A stretch of 64,000 nucleotides of DNA from Phallusia mammillata (lineage: Eukaryota > Chordata > Ascidiacea > Phlebobranchia > Ascidiidae), in assembly GCA_003260075.1 (NCBI GenBank), contig QLIY01000308.1:92811-156810 (forward strand). The letters are read 5' to 3'. Numbering within the stretch: the stretch's first letter is position 1; each line of letters opens with the position of its first letter. The notes beneath the pieces were generated by a model. It ran no database searches. It had not been told where the DNA came from and saw only the letters and a program-made list of their open reading frames with translations. This document shows, piece by piece, positions 46,601 to 61,600 of the stretch. A program made the translations under genes and the position numbers.

Positions 46601-49600
46601 AAAAATATTGTCGATGCTTTCCAGGTAAAATCTTCTTATTAAAGAACGAGTGTACTATCCCAACCTTGCTTACATGTGCCTCTAAGGTACAAATTTTCAA
46701 ACAAGTTTTCTGTTCAAATGAAAAATGCCAGTGAAAAAGTTCCAATGCTTTGTTTTCAACCAGCCGTACTAAGGATAGGTGCCACCATGCTTTTTCAATG
46801 ATTTGATCTTAGTGGTCAACCTATGGGACTTGACTAAACCCAAAACAAATCCACAAAATAGGCTCTAATTAATTAGGTGACAAATACAATGCATTTCGCG
46901 GTACGTATTCCTGTGGATAAAGCGAATAATGTCCACGTGATCATGACAGTTCGTCTATAGGGGGGGGGGAAAATGAAAAATGCCAGTGAAAAAGTTCCAA
47001 TGCTTGGAACCAGCCGTACTAAGGATAGGTGCCACCATGCTTTTTCAATGATTTTATCTTAGTGGTCAACCTATGGGACTTGACTAAACCCAAACAAATC
47101 CACAAAATAGGTTCTAATTAATTAGGTGACAAATACAATGCATTTCGCGGTACGTATTATTGTGGATAAAGCGAATAATGTCCACGTGATCATGACAGTT
47201 CGTCTATAAGCAGGGTTGCCATACCGTCCTTATTTCTAAGAAATGTCCTTATTTTTGACTGTGGTCCTTATTTTGTCTTATTTTCAACAATTACTATAGT
47301 CAAGCCCCTGCTACAAGTATAGAAGTGAACCTAGACCTGAGCTGTCGTAAGATGCACTTAGTATTTTCTACGAACAACGAGTTGCTGGAACAGATTGTTT
47401 CTGGCCAAAATATTGCAAATATTATGTCATGGCTCGTATAAAAGCAAAGATTTGTTCAAAAATGTTTGTTTCGTTTCGCATAAAAATTTAATTTTTCGGT
47501 TGTCCTTATTTTTGGTTTTAGTCGATGGCAACCCTGTCTATAAGCAACAATTTTTCTTTTTTAAATCTAAAACGCACATGATTATTTAACCACATAATGT
47601 CATGTAGCGCTTTTGTATTCTCAACTTATTTTATCGCTTTGCCTTGATGTTGGTTCGAGTCGTTCCTATTAAAATACTTGACTCTGACTTTTCGGGTTAA
47701 AGATCTTGTTTACGACATTATTTCACATATAGATCGGGCCTGACTACACAAGGGCGGGTGTTGTCCAATTTACCGAGTCGCCTCATCTTGAGATCGGACT
47801 TTCTGATCACGAAGCCACACAGTCTGCTTTGATGGCTATCCAGGAGATAAGGTAAGAACGAATCTATTACCTCGAATGTGTACGCTATATCTCAAGAGTC
47901 CAATTATTGTTCATAAAGGGTCAAAACAGTTTAAATTTTGTTGCGCTGTCTGTACTGTAAAACAAATTTTCCGGTTTTATTTTTGCATTTGAAACAGTAA
48001 GTTATGAATTATTTGTTGTAAGTTTTAAATTTACACACAAAATTTTCAGGGATTTAAACTTTGTATGCATTATAATTTTTAGTACTGTTTTTGTTCAGAT
48101 TATATTTTCTTCATTTGAACTAATTTATTTCAAATATTTAATCGTGAAAACCCCCCCCCCCGACATGCTTTATTTTTCAAACGTTTCGGCAAATGCTCAT
48201 GCCATCATTAGTGATGTATAAGCCACATCAGTTACACCCGTTTATATACACCTTAGTCGCGTGAAGGAATGATTATTTCAGATAAAAGTTTAATTTTGAC
48301 GCTTTCACACAATTAACGAACACCGTTTCAACTTCAACCGCCCCACATTCTTTTTTGTAAATCAGGTACAAGCGAGGAGGAACAAACATTGGTCGTGCAA
48401 TCGACTTCACTATCAACCGCGTTTTCTCCGAATCACGTGACAATGTACCTCGAATTCTCATCACACTCACGGACGGACAGTCGCAAGATGACGTCACTCG
48501 GGCTACGCAACGTGCAGAAGAGGTACGCCATGTTTTTTTGCTTTACACTAATAAAAAGTCCAAATTCGTACTGTGGACATTTATCTGCTTTGCTTGAGAC
48601 AAACCAGTGCTATGTAACACTTCATGTATTAGACCAGTGGTTCTTAACCTTTTTCCTTGCTGCACCCCTTTCAAATCACCAACCAATTTTCGCACCCCCG
48701 CTGGGATTTTGTATTTATATAGAATAGACCTGACCAACCTTAATGATTAAGCATCCACGCGCCCCCCCCCCCCCCCCCCCCCCCCTTCTCGTACCCCTTG
48801 GGGGTGCGTGCACCCCTGGTTAAGAACCCCTGAAATTTAACTATTTCATTAAGGAACTGATAATGCCAAACAGGCGAAATGTGCTTTTCTAAAAACACCA
48901 CAAACTGGCAAGTTTATTTTGGGGTTTTAAGTACTTGTTTTCTGCTATAAAGATGTGACAGACCTGGCCTGTTGATTTAAGCTCCATCGTCAATTTTTTG
49001 TGATTAATTGTTAAAAGTTTCAATAAAAAAGGTTTGCAACCGCATTTTTAGGCTGGTATTCATACTTTGGTGTTTGGAGTTGGTGACGAAGCTCCTGCTC
49101 AACTTCGCCAGATGGTGGCGCAGGAGGACAACATGTTTCACGCCTCGGGATTCGATGAAATTCAACGAATGCACAGCAAACTTGTGTCGCTGATTTGCGT
49201 CGAAGCTGAACCAGGTTCGTTGTGTGTTGTTGCTTCTAATTAGTTGCAAAAGCAATTAGTTGCTGTTACCCTCTCAAGTAATTGGAAAGGAAGATATTAT
49301 AGCCACCATTTGTTTATGTAGTTTTGACGTTTCTGCAACATTCTAAAATATAAGTTAGATTGAGGAGTCTAAAATGCAGAAACTATACATTACAAAAAAC
49401 ATCATTTGATTATGTTTGTATTTAATATGTTTTAAAATACAAGAAGTTGCCTGGTTTATTGCAATACCCTTTCAAGAGATTTATCGCTGTTATTTGCTAT
49501 TAAACAAGAGTTTTTTTCATTCAATATTTTGATTTTTCTGCCCAAAAGTACGAAAATTCAACGTGAGATTAGAACCAACAACCTTGTGAGCAGTAAGCGG

Positions 49601-52600
49601 TCGCGTTAACCACTTAGCTGTCTGCAGTAATCTTCTTGGCTGTCTTACCACTGAATCGCGTTTTTTACTTTGATTTATTTCATCAGAATGCGCAAGCCAG
49701 GAGGTGGACATTCATTTTCTGGTCGACGGATCAGAAAGTATTGGAATCGAAAATCTCAACAAAGTAAAAACGTGGATGAAAAATATTGTCAACTCGTTCG
49801 ATCTTGGCGAGTACACAACCCGAGTCGGTGAGTTGAATCGAGTACATTATGCAAAGTAAAGTATCAAGTGAACTAAGCAGAAACATACTATTCTGTAAAG
49901 AATTAAACCCAAATAAAATCTCATCTTATTGTATTTAAATTAGCATGAAATTAATACAAAAGCATCGAGCCAATACATGATATAAGCTGTAGACAGTACA
50001 CACTGTTTCGACCTATATAGTGTCGTCAGTGCAGCTGGTAACGAGAGATCGGCCGTATGAGCTAATGTAGCCCCTTACACACTCCAGTTTGTTGGCACTC
50101 CGGTAATTTCCTCTGCAACTAAATTACTTCAAAATCAAAGAAACTCGTTTATGATGTCCAGCCCCCCCCCCTATGAGCTAATGTAGCCCCTTACACACTC
50201 CAGTTTGTTGGCACTCCGGAAATTTCCTCTGCAACTAAATTACTTCAAAATCAAAGAAACTCGCTTATGATGTCCAGCATATGTTTTTTACAGCATCAAC
50301 GTTTTTTTTACAATTTTAACATATTTTATTAATATTTTTTAATAATCTTTCATTTCCAGCCTTGACACAATACTCGTCCGATATTCGAGCCGAGTTCAGT
50401 TTCAGTGAGCACGCCACCAAGCGGGAGATTGCGCACGCCATTGATCAGATGACGTTGATGGGAGGACCCACTTTCACTGGACAAGCTTTGGATCGAATGA
50501 GAGAAGAGGGTTTCTCAGAAGACAACGGCGGAAGAAGCGGTGCACCAAAGGTCAGCCTGTTGTTCGCGAATTTTGTAGGTTAAGATAAAGTTTAGGTAAA
50601 AACAGCTTGTGTTTAACAAACGTAGAGAACGAAATACCAAGATGGGTCAAATAGTTCGACCAATAATGCTCGGCAATGCTATGTTTTTAAGCAAAAAGAG
50701 CCTAACTGTCTCGGTGAAACGTTTGTCTTCAAAATAACATGAGGTTACAAAGAAATATCTGACAGTTTTAATCCACCCGAGCCCGATTTTGTTACTCTTT
50801 AGTTTCACATTTAAATAAATCCATGTATGGTGGGTATTTTTTTCAAAAATTGAAACGTGCAACATCACATAGCACCTAATGTTAAACAAAATCCAAAACC
50901 AAACTAAAAGAATCAATGTGAAAAGGTGAACTAAAGTACCTGCGTTAAATAAACGTTTCTATTGTAAGTTTAAAACTGAAAGACGCAAATGCAATAAATG
51001 ACAGCATGTCTGGCCTATTAAAGGCATTACCGAATCGAGTCATTCATATATATATGGCAAAGCAAAGGCTAAAAAATCTAGCTTGATAATATACTTAAAT
51101 GTTCTGCATTATACCCAGGTCCTTATCGTTCTCACCGACGGCCGCTCAGGCGATAACATTGAATTTCCAGCCAAAAAACTTCACGACGATGGAGTATACG
51201 TGTTTGCAATTGGTATGTTGCCATAATAACCAGTGGTGGGATTCAAATTTTTGTCAGCTGGTTCTATCACAAAAGTCATATCTTCAGCCGATTCTGTTTC
51301 AAAAAGTCCATTGACAGTAACTAATAAAGCTAACCGGTTCGCTGATCTCATGAAATTTCGTGAGACAGTTCTATAGAACCGGTGGGAACCTGCTGAATCC
51401 CACCACTGATAATAACCCATAATAAAACGTTGTTTACATTTAAATTTAAATCCCTTTAAATAATTTGACTTCTGTTTGGTGCAGGTGCTGGGGACACGTG
51501 GACTTCGGCTTTACAAGTTATCGGTTCTGCTCCAGTGGTTACGCACGTACAGGAGGCTGCTAGTTATGATGCAATAAACCGGTTTAGAAGGGACTTGGTC
51601 GGTGAAATTTGCCGCGAAACTAAACCAGGTATGTCAAGAAATGTCCCAGTGAAAAAAGTAGTTACAAGCTGTTTCCGTCTTTGCCAAATTCAAGGTTTAA
51701 CTTTAACTAACTTACAGGCAGAAAACTGGAATAGGAATTTTTTACTTGTATTTTAGCAACATGTTTTACTCAAACTGCAACTTTTATAGACGAAAAATGT
51801 TGTTTTGTTACAAATTTAAGTGGACAAAATTTAAATGTTAATCTTACAATTATTGAAAATACGATAGAAAATTTTCACAAATGTTTGTCCAACAATTTTT
51901 TACTCAAAATTAAAATTTTTGAAGACGAAAAATGTGGTTTTGTTACGTTGTAAACCAAATTTAAGTTTTAATCTTACAATCATTGAAAGTACGATAGAAA
52001 AATATTCCATACTTTTTCACAACTGTTTGTTACTTACTGAACCTGACATTTTAAAGACGAAAGACTTAAAAAAAAAAACTTTTCCAGTTCAAACACCATT
52101 TTTCATTGCAGAATGCGCGGACAGTGAGATGGACTTGATATTCTTGGTGGACGGGTCATCTTCTATAGGTCAGGACAATTTTGAGGTCACAAAGGAATGG
52201 ATGATTTCGTTTGTTCGTCAATTCGAGATCGGAGAATACAACACAAAGATCGGAGTGGTGAGTGTCACGTGACCTCAAAAACAAGCTTGCTTAAAAATTC
52301 TTCAAATTATTTTGCTCCGTTTGATGTATGCTGCTTAGGATTTTTAGAGCTTTTTTTGTTTAAATCGAGGGCAAACTTTATCTGCAATGTCGGCTTTGTC
52401 ATAGCTTTTGCGTTGCCACCGGTCGCCAGTGTGTATATTAAACCCAAATAAAAAGTCTAAAAAAGTGTGATCCAAAATACGCCTTTTTGGATATGCTCCG
52501 CCGCCAGTACATATAATTTGCAAATAATGCGCAGCCGCATGCATTGTATTCGTGCTTGTGTAGATTTTGCGTTCTTGCAATAGACATAACTCCAGCAGAA

Positions 52601-55600
52601 CAAAAATTAAAAATTAAACATTTAATGCGAAAAACAATAAACTTTTAAAGCACCATATCACACAGTACGCATTGTTCCAATTTGAAAAACGACACTTAGA
52701 ACTAAACATAATCAAACCTAACAAATTCTTTCATCAGACTCAATATTCGTCTCAAGTTCGTACTGAGATTGAAATTGGTGAATACGACGGGCAGGGGGAG
52801 TTAATTGAAGCCATTAAAAGCATTGAGTTTGCCACTGGACGTACTCACACCGGTTCAGCACTCGATTACATCAGGAACATTGGTTTTTCTGCACAACGTG
52901 GAGCCAGACGAGGTGTCCCTAAGGTAAGTACAGCTAATACAATTGCCAACCTTGCTGTAACTTAACTATACAGCAAAACCGTTTGCCAAAACACTATAAT
53001 CAATTAACTATTTAGAAGTGTTTAAAAACCACAATGGAAATGTTGTTTTGCAAAATAAAATGATTGTATGTTTTTTAGGATTTTATAGTGTTTTTTTAAA
53101 TAAGTCACATTTTGAGAAAATGGATGAATATGGTAATTAAAGGTTAAATATTACGATGACAAAAAAATGGGTCATGATAAAATGCCGCGATATTCAGAGC
53201 GTACCGTCGATTAAACTTTTTTCAGTACACCGCTAGTGGTCAGTAAAGAACACATAAAGTAGCATCCCACGATGTCACAGACACATAGAAAACAACAAAA
53301 AGTCCTCCAACTTTTAAACATTTAATGTACTTTACTGAACACAAAACCAGTATGTTGTACACAGTACATGATCTTTCTACCTATAAGGATTTATTTGTGC
53401 AGCTGGTGACAAGGCATTCTTGTTATGTATAGGCAATTATCCATTTCACCTTACAGCTTACTTATCATGTTAACATGCTGACGACTAGCGTGCCATTGTA
53501 ATTATGCCAATCCTAATTGTGTGTGTTTTTCATCAGGTTTTGATTGTCTTTACTGATGGCGATGCACAGGACGAAGTAAGCACTGCAGCCAACCGACTTC
53601 GTGCTGTGGGTGAGCAACAATTGCCTAAATATAGAGAGATAGTTCGCAAGGCGTGCAAAAACTAGTTGACCGAGTCGTGATCAACTTTATACATAAACGT
53701 GTCCTTAGAGTAAAGAGCAGACTTCCGCTTTTATTATGCATACGTTATAGAGTTGGTGTTTTAAACGTGCATGTTGACTTGTCACGCTATGGCTTGGTCC
53801 TGCGCCACTATGTGTTGTTTCTCCGCGAACAATTATGTATGTCTATGTAGCTTTTGTGAAAACCGATGGACATCGGTGATTTTTTTGCTTAGACCTTTGT
53901 ACATAAAGCAATAATACTAATTGTAAATTTGGCCCAAACAAATGTTTTAACTGCTTTACACACATTAGACATTACAGAATTTAAAGTAACTTAATAAAAG
54001 TTAACCGTTTTAAACACTTTTTACTGAAAACACCGTTGCGCTTACTAGTAGTTGTCGACATAGTATTCACATCATTGCAAACCACTATTAGTCAAATAAC
54101 ATAACTTCGCTATGTTTTAACAAACTGTAAACTTTCATATGTCATCCACCATTTATGATGCATGTATACATAACATGTCACCTAAGCAATAACATCTTGA
54201 GTGTCCTGTCAAAAACATTCAAATTGTGGTGATTGTGATTTATAATAAGCTACAAACAGTCTATACATAATATTTTAATACTGAATTTTATATGAATAGA
54301 AATCGAGGTTTACACAATCGGAGTGGGTCGGGCCAACATGGGTCAGCTGACCGCTTCCATGGCAACGGAATCGCCCAACGCGTATCACGTGAAGAATTAT
54401 AACGCCATTAAGACGATCCAGAGTCGGTTGCTGCGAAACGTTTGCGAGAGAGTGGAACCAGGTAAGACGATTTAAATTCTTAAAAAGTCGTAAATATTTG
54501 TTTTTGTTGATACTTGTGGTAAAGTAAACAAACAACAACACAATGCATGGTTTTACTATTTTCTGTAAACTTAACTATACTATAACACAGTGGTTTCCAA
54601 CCTTTATCCACGAATTCCTCCCTTAACAATTCAAAACATTTTTATTCCTCCCCAAATACTACATAATGAATGCTAAACCATATAAAGAGCATTGAAAACT
54701 GGGCCTCACTTTTACAGGTTATATTCCTAGAACTAAAGTGTCTATCTTCAAACCAGATTAACATAATTCTCCTCTAAAGTTTTAAAAATCCTTCCATGTT
54801 GGGAATTTCTTCCCGGTTGGAAACCACTGATCTAACAGCTTTTTATAATCTGTAATCGTGTAAAACATAGTACACCAGGTCTATTGAAGGCGGCATACCG
54901 AATCAGCCGGTCACCAAGCATTTCCATATGGCAAAGCGTAAAACATTCTTTAAAACTGTTTTTACATTGACTTTGGCGACAAAACATGGTGTATATTTTT
55001 AGCAATGGTTTAATTCCAGTTTGATAAACCATGTCAAGGATTTGGCCTCAAAAGTTTGTACACATCGGTGTAAGTCAATTTTTTTTCTTGTATTTTGAAA
55101 TACAGATTGTGCCAATACTGCTACCGATCTTATGTTTCTGGTGGACGGTTCAACTTCTGTGGGTCATCAAAACTGGGCAACTGTAAAATCGTTCATGAAA
55201 AATATGACTGAAAAGTAAGTTTCAATCAATGCAACAGGTTTGTTTATCGAAACTCAATCAATATTCTTAAACCTGTTAGCAAGGGTAGCCGTCTGTTTAA
55301 CATATCCAGTAGACTGTCAAAACACAAAATTTATGATCTTAAAATAAAGTGTTCAAGAAGACATTATAAATGTTTTGACAGAAATTTGAAAAAAGTCGAT
55401 ACTATTTTAATCAGGAGAATTTATGTTTAGAAAACTTGTTTGATTTCAATAGTATGTAGAATGGCAGGTTTTGAAAAAAAAAACAGTTATCCTTACTTGA
55501 CACCTTCAAATAATTTTTTTTTTTTGATCATGTCAAATTTGCCCTCTTGATAAACGTCTGTTGTAGAAAAATCAGTATTAATACGTTTCTCATTGTCTAC

Positions 55601-58600
55601 TGTATTTTGGTTCTTAAAAAAACGGTGCGGTTTCATTTCAAACTCAGATTCCGTATCGGTGCCGATGTTGTAAGAGTAGGGGTGTTGCAATATTCAACGT
55701 GGCCACGAACTGACATTACGATGGGCGAACACAACGACAAGGAAGCTCTGGATGAAGCTATTGACGGTCTGAAATGGAGACTGGGTGATACCTACACTGC
55801 TCGAGCACTTCGGTAAAACGTTTCTTCATAGGAAGAGACACATATTATAAAAGTATATCCCCTTAAATAGAATCTTAAAACTAAGCTGACAACTTAAGCG
55901 AGAAATACATGCAAAATCTACTTCTTTTGGAGAATGTATGCAAAGTTATATAATTTAAAATAGAATCAGGCAAACATGTGATTACTGGTTAATCAAAGTA
56001 AATTTAAGTCATGAAAACTCAAATTTACGAATAATTCAAAGTAAAGATTTTTCTTGTCTACACCTTGCCATATCGGAATGCTTGCTGTGGTATAAAGCCA
56101 TCAATATAGACCTGGCGTACTGTGGTTAAGACCGTTTATTGGTGTTTTTTGATAAGATGGTTTATCTAAAATCGCGTTTGCTTGTTTGCAGTTATGTTTC
56201 ACGAAGCTACGCCGAAGCCGAAGTTCGTCCAAATCTGATTGCAACAAAGTTACTGATTGTTATCACAGACGGAAGACCACAAGATCAGGAGAGGGTTGCT
56301 GATGTAAGTGCAACTCATTCATTGACGTTTGTGACATAGCTTACTAGTCATGTAACTTACTGTACAAGACAAATGCAACTATTTATGGGTCTGCTTCCCA
56401 GAAAAAGGCACATATTTTTGATGGCTTTAGCCTTCTTCAAATATACACCCATGTTAAGTTTTGTATCCAAATTTGATCCTCCTGAAGTTTGACCCTGGAT
56501 GACCCAGCGGTTTACCCACAGGTCCCCAAAACGTATGTTTTAAGCAACGAATTAACATGATTTGTTAAAGTAAAGTTTATAAGATTAGTTTGGTTACTGT
56601 TATTTTCCTACATAAGATAGTCAACTGTACATCAACTAAACATTCACATTTGTTAGTTAAATTTTCAAACATGATTTTATTTGTATAGGCTGTGAGGACT
56701 CTACACAGTCAGGGATGGAGAATCTTTGCTATCGGAATCGGTCAAGTTGCCATCAGCGAACTTGGTGTTCTTGCATCAGATCCTGATTATGATCATGTTT
56801 TTCACGCTGGTATAAAATGTTATCATTATTTTTCACCACCCAAGCTTAATTTAAACCGTAATGTCATTAATATATGTCAATCGATTGAGATGTAAACTAT
56901 GTGTAGATCTAACCATCTGTAAATTTGATTTAGTTTCAAATCAAAACAAAAGTTTTCCAATCGTAACAACAAAGTATTCAAATTGTTTGTGTAAAGTTGT
57001 CATTTTTGTCAGTGCGATTTAAGGACGTTTTGTACTTACCAGATGACTACAATTCGACCAGCAAATTCCAAGGTCGCCTTACACGTCTGATTTGTCACGA
57101 CTCTGACTTCGGAACAGTTGAGCCAAGTACTACCAGCAACGTGCCATCAAGAACCAAGACCGTTACTCCGGGCACCAACAGAAATGGTGGGCATTGCCAT
57201 GCCATGGTCAATGGTCTTTTTGCATGTTTGTTGTGTTTTAGCGGATATGGCATTGTTGGTTGGTTAACAGGTTGCAACCATAACATATCGTGAAAAAAAA
57301 CGTTTGAGTGGCACTTTTTGTTGTAAAAGTGAAAACTTACAAAACAATACTGCGTTGTTTCTTGATAAATAGAAATATTCGTTAAAATGGTTTGATGCAC
57401 TTTTAGTTAAATACGGAAAAACAAAAAATGTTCAGTGTTTCAGGACATTAACATAAATTGCATTTCGTTTACAAATACATTTTTCGTCACAGAACCAGTA
57501 ATCATTAGAAGCTCTCTAAGAAACCCATCTCGTTTGTCGTCTGGCAACAATTGGTCACCCAAAACACCACCACGCGTGACGTCAACGACTGGTAGTGGGA
57601 GAAACCAACCGTCGGGTCTGACGTCATCAAGCAACAAACACAGCAACCAACCATCTGGTCGTTTGCGATCAACCAGTCAAAACACCAACCAGCCATCTGG
57701 TCTTTTGTCTTCAACCAGCCGTAACAACAACCAACCATCTGGTTTAACATCAGAACCATCTGGATTAAAACCGAGTCCGGCTTCTTTGACTGCTGCTACA
57801 TCACGGACGCCGCCAAAGCAAAAGCGTAAATTCATTTTTTGACCAGTCCCGTAATGGTTGTTAATGGATGGTTAATGTGGTTGTTGTGATTTTTAGATAT
57901 TTTGAACGGCACTGGCAACGGGTCTTGTCCAGCTCTTCGCCGCGAAGGCAAAAGGACGGCAGGTATAGGCTATGTGTAAATGTTTCAGATTTTTTTCATG
58001 CCATAAGGATGTAAAATCCAATACCTCCGTTTTCGTGGCTACTTTGTTGCTGTGTTAAAAGTTACCCACAGTTACCCCAGTACACCATTTTTCTCTGCGA
58101 CTCTGATAATTTGTGTATGTGACCCGCATTTAACAAAGATTTATCACCCTTATGAACCGTAGCGCTGTTTTTGAATATCCCAAATTGTGTGGTTTTGTTA
58201 TTCATACGCATAAGTTGACCTGAAAACGACACCATCATTATAGAATAATAGTTATAAATGACTCAATTGAATACAATTCTGTACGTCACTAACCCCGTGA
58301 CCTTATGCTCTTTCAGGTGTGGATTTTCTGGATGCAATGGGAGCAAGGTCAACTTCAAGGTTATCCTCACGCTCCGTGAACTTGGGTAAACAGCGACGTG
58401 GCAGTTCTGCGAACCTCAAATCGTTACGTGTCAGATCAGGAGCAATCCCCATAATGGCTCTTACGTGAGCATTTTTTTTCCTTGTGCAGGTTTTACGATA
58501 GGATTTACCCCAACGGAAACGTACGTAGTGTGGTACTAAAATAAGCCGGCCTTTTTGCCCGTGTAAGTAGTCAATTCATGCAGAAATTTGCATACGTCAC

Positions 58601-61600
58601 GATGTATAGAGCTGCTTACATCCGCTACAGTCACCACCTTTTGTGAGGAGTTAAAATTATACCAACAACCGTTTCTATGTTGGTGGTGCTGCGTAATTTC
58701 CTAAAAAACGGTTGACCTTGCATTTGTATGTAGTTCGTATCCATGAACCTTTAACCGCCAGCAGACAATTGTTTCACCTTCTGGGTATGGGATATAAAAA
58801 ATTCGGTGCGTGGTTCCGCTCTAATTTAAGTGGGATTTCCTTCGATTGCCTCTACTATGATGTTCAGACTTCTTTTTTATAGAGCATAGCCAGATTTGGC
58901 CCCCCCCCCCGCCAGCAGACAATTGTTTCACCTTCTGGGTATGGGATATAAAAAATTTAGTGCGTGTTTCCGCTCTAATTTAAATGGGATTTCCTTCGAT
59001 TGCCTCTACTATGATGTTCAGATTTCTTTTTTATAGAGCATAGCCAGATTTAAATTACCATGCCTAAAAAGGTTGTGAAATGGACGGTACGCCATACACT
59101 ATTTTACACCACTGTATTGGATATGAAAGGCATACCATAGCCGAACTTAATTTGAGATTTTCTGATTTTTGCATCAACTAGTTTTAAGCCAATTCCACCT
59201 TAGGCAAATATTACTGTTGTCCGAAACACATACACTTATATGATAACAACTTTTCATAGGTTTCTTCCAATTTCGAAGTTTAAAACGTTTCGGATTGCTA
59301 TCTTGCCATAGCTTTTCTGTTTATCTTTAGAACTATATTTTTGCAGGCAACTTTTACCGGAAGGCTTACCGATTGAATTCGCTTTCATTGCCACGTTCCG
59401 TATGCACGGGAAGACTATTAAAACAAGATGGACACTGCTGAATATTGTTACACCGTCTGGATCCACTCTGTTCTCCGTATCTTTCAACGTGAGTATAAAA
59501 ACATCATACGTCAGGTTGCTTTAACATACAAATATAATAGTATCATACAAATTTTGCAAAGAATTTGCAAACTTCCGGTAATGGGGGTATTGTTGTTCTG
59601 GTGATAACATGATTTAAAATACTGTATGACAAAAAAATCAAAAATAAACGTTTAAGAAAAAAATAGTTAAAATTGCAGCATTGCTTAAAATTGCAAATAC
59701 ACCTCCAAAATATTTCTTGAGGTCAATGTGTAAAATCATTACGCGTCTAAAAACCCGAAATGCTTTTGTGCTGCCTAAAATATACGTTATGGTTTGACAC
59801 TAGATACCATAAAGTATGCTTCAACACAAAGATACAGCTTTAATAACTCCACATTGTATTGTTACAGGGTCCTCGGAAATCGATTATAATATCCCGAGCG
59901 TCAACGACATCCGCAACAACAGTCCAGACTTCAGCACTTGGTGGTCCGTTGGTTGCGAAACTGTTTGACCGAACTTTTCACAAGCTTGAACTGCTAGCTG
60001 ATGCTCAAGGGGTGAGAATTTACCAAATGTTCTGATTTTTTTGAATGCAACACATAGAAACGGTATTGACCCATAGCAAGACTTTTTGCACTTACCACTA
60101 AAGATTCTCGTTCGAAATTCCAAGTGTGATGCGAAAATAATCGTCTAGGCAGAATTTAGAGTTTTTACGATATTTGAATTTTCATCAGAGCGCCCGAACC
60201 TCATTTTGATGTTATTTGTTACTAAACGCAATCACATCCACCATGTTAAAAATGCAAATTAATTTAGTTAGAATTGTATTTTTTAAGTCTGCAAAGTGTC
60301 CTGTGAAAAAAATTAATATAAGGCATGCATAAAACGCTTAGGGAGCACTGCTGTAAACGATAAAAGCTTCGTAATTTCGAATGATTTATTTCGGTCACTG
60401 ACTAAGCTTTACTGAAACGAACATTAAACTTGTGAACAAAATTAAGTGGATCATACGTGTTTCAAATCATAATAAACACAGTAAATATCTTCTGTCGCGT
60501 TTTTTTAGCAAAATTCTTTGTGAAAACCATTTGTTGTGCTGTTTTACGTCATTATTAGACCTTACCTTATAGATACTATTGGTATCGATTTATGTGTATT
60601 GAAACCTTGACTGCGGGTCGATATTCGGGCACTTAAGAGCGACAGGGAAAGCAAACACCTTTTTTTACTCTTGGCCAAAACGGATCAATACTAGCGGCAT
60701 ACAGAAGCGCCCGAATCGACACAAATTACCCGGCAGAAACCGAATTTGGATAAAAAAAAACTCTGATTTCATCTTTTGCGTACACAAATTCCAAGCGCAA
60801 AACATGTCCTTTCTGCTTAATTGTGCAGGACAGGCTCTTTTACTGATGTGGCCTCTCACATTACTGATGATGGCATGAGCATTTGCGGAAACGTTTGAAT
60901 AATAAAGCATGTCGCTTTTTACGTCAATTTGGACCGTTATTTTCCTTGGGCCGGTTCTTTCACACTATGGGCAAAACTAATATCGCGTCTACTGAGAATG
61001 GTTTTGAAATTGTGACCAGATCCCGAACGTACAAGCTCAAAACCCGACCGAAAAACATGTTAGTAAATCTTGTATAGGCCCGAAAGTTAGATTTTTAAGG
61101 TGGCGTCACAACACAAATGTTACCGAGTGTAAAGTGAGGCCCGAAGGTCTTTATATTCAAACACCGAATCACAACCTAAAAAGCCGACTTGGCCTAGGCT
61201 TAAGTTATAGCAACAGTAGCCAATTGTTCCCATCACAATGTCGCTTCTTTGTTTATCAAGGTCACGGTAATGGTCGACTGCCAGCAGGTACCCACTCAAG
61301 TGAAGCACCAAGCAGCTTTTGTCGACTACACTGGCGCTGTATTGGCGTTTCTACCTCGCAGCAACGCTTCAGCGATCATAGACTTGCAAGATTTGACGAT
61401 AAGATGCGACGCTGATGAGGCCGAGGACTGTTGCGAAATTCCAGGCAGCAAGGTNTTGGCGTTTCTACCTCGCAGCAACGCTTCAGCGATCATAGACTTG
61501 CAAGATTTGACGATAAGATGCGACGCTGATGAGGCCGAGGACTGTTGCGAAATTCCAGGCAGCAAGGTGCGCGTTGCCCATTCATTTATGATGTTTTTTC

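Noticed and set aside
57440..57759. Minus-strand ORFs opposite the NQPSGL exon
   Set aside because: They are shadows of the repeat-rich coding exon on the plus strand.
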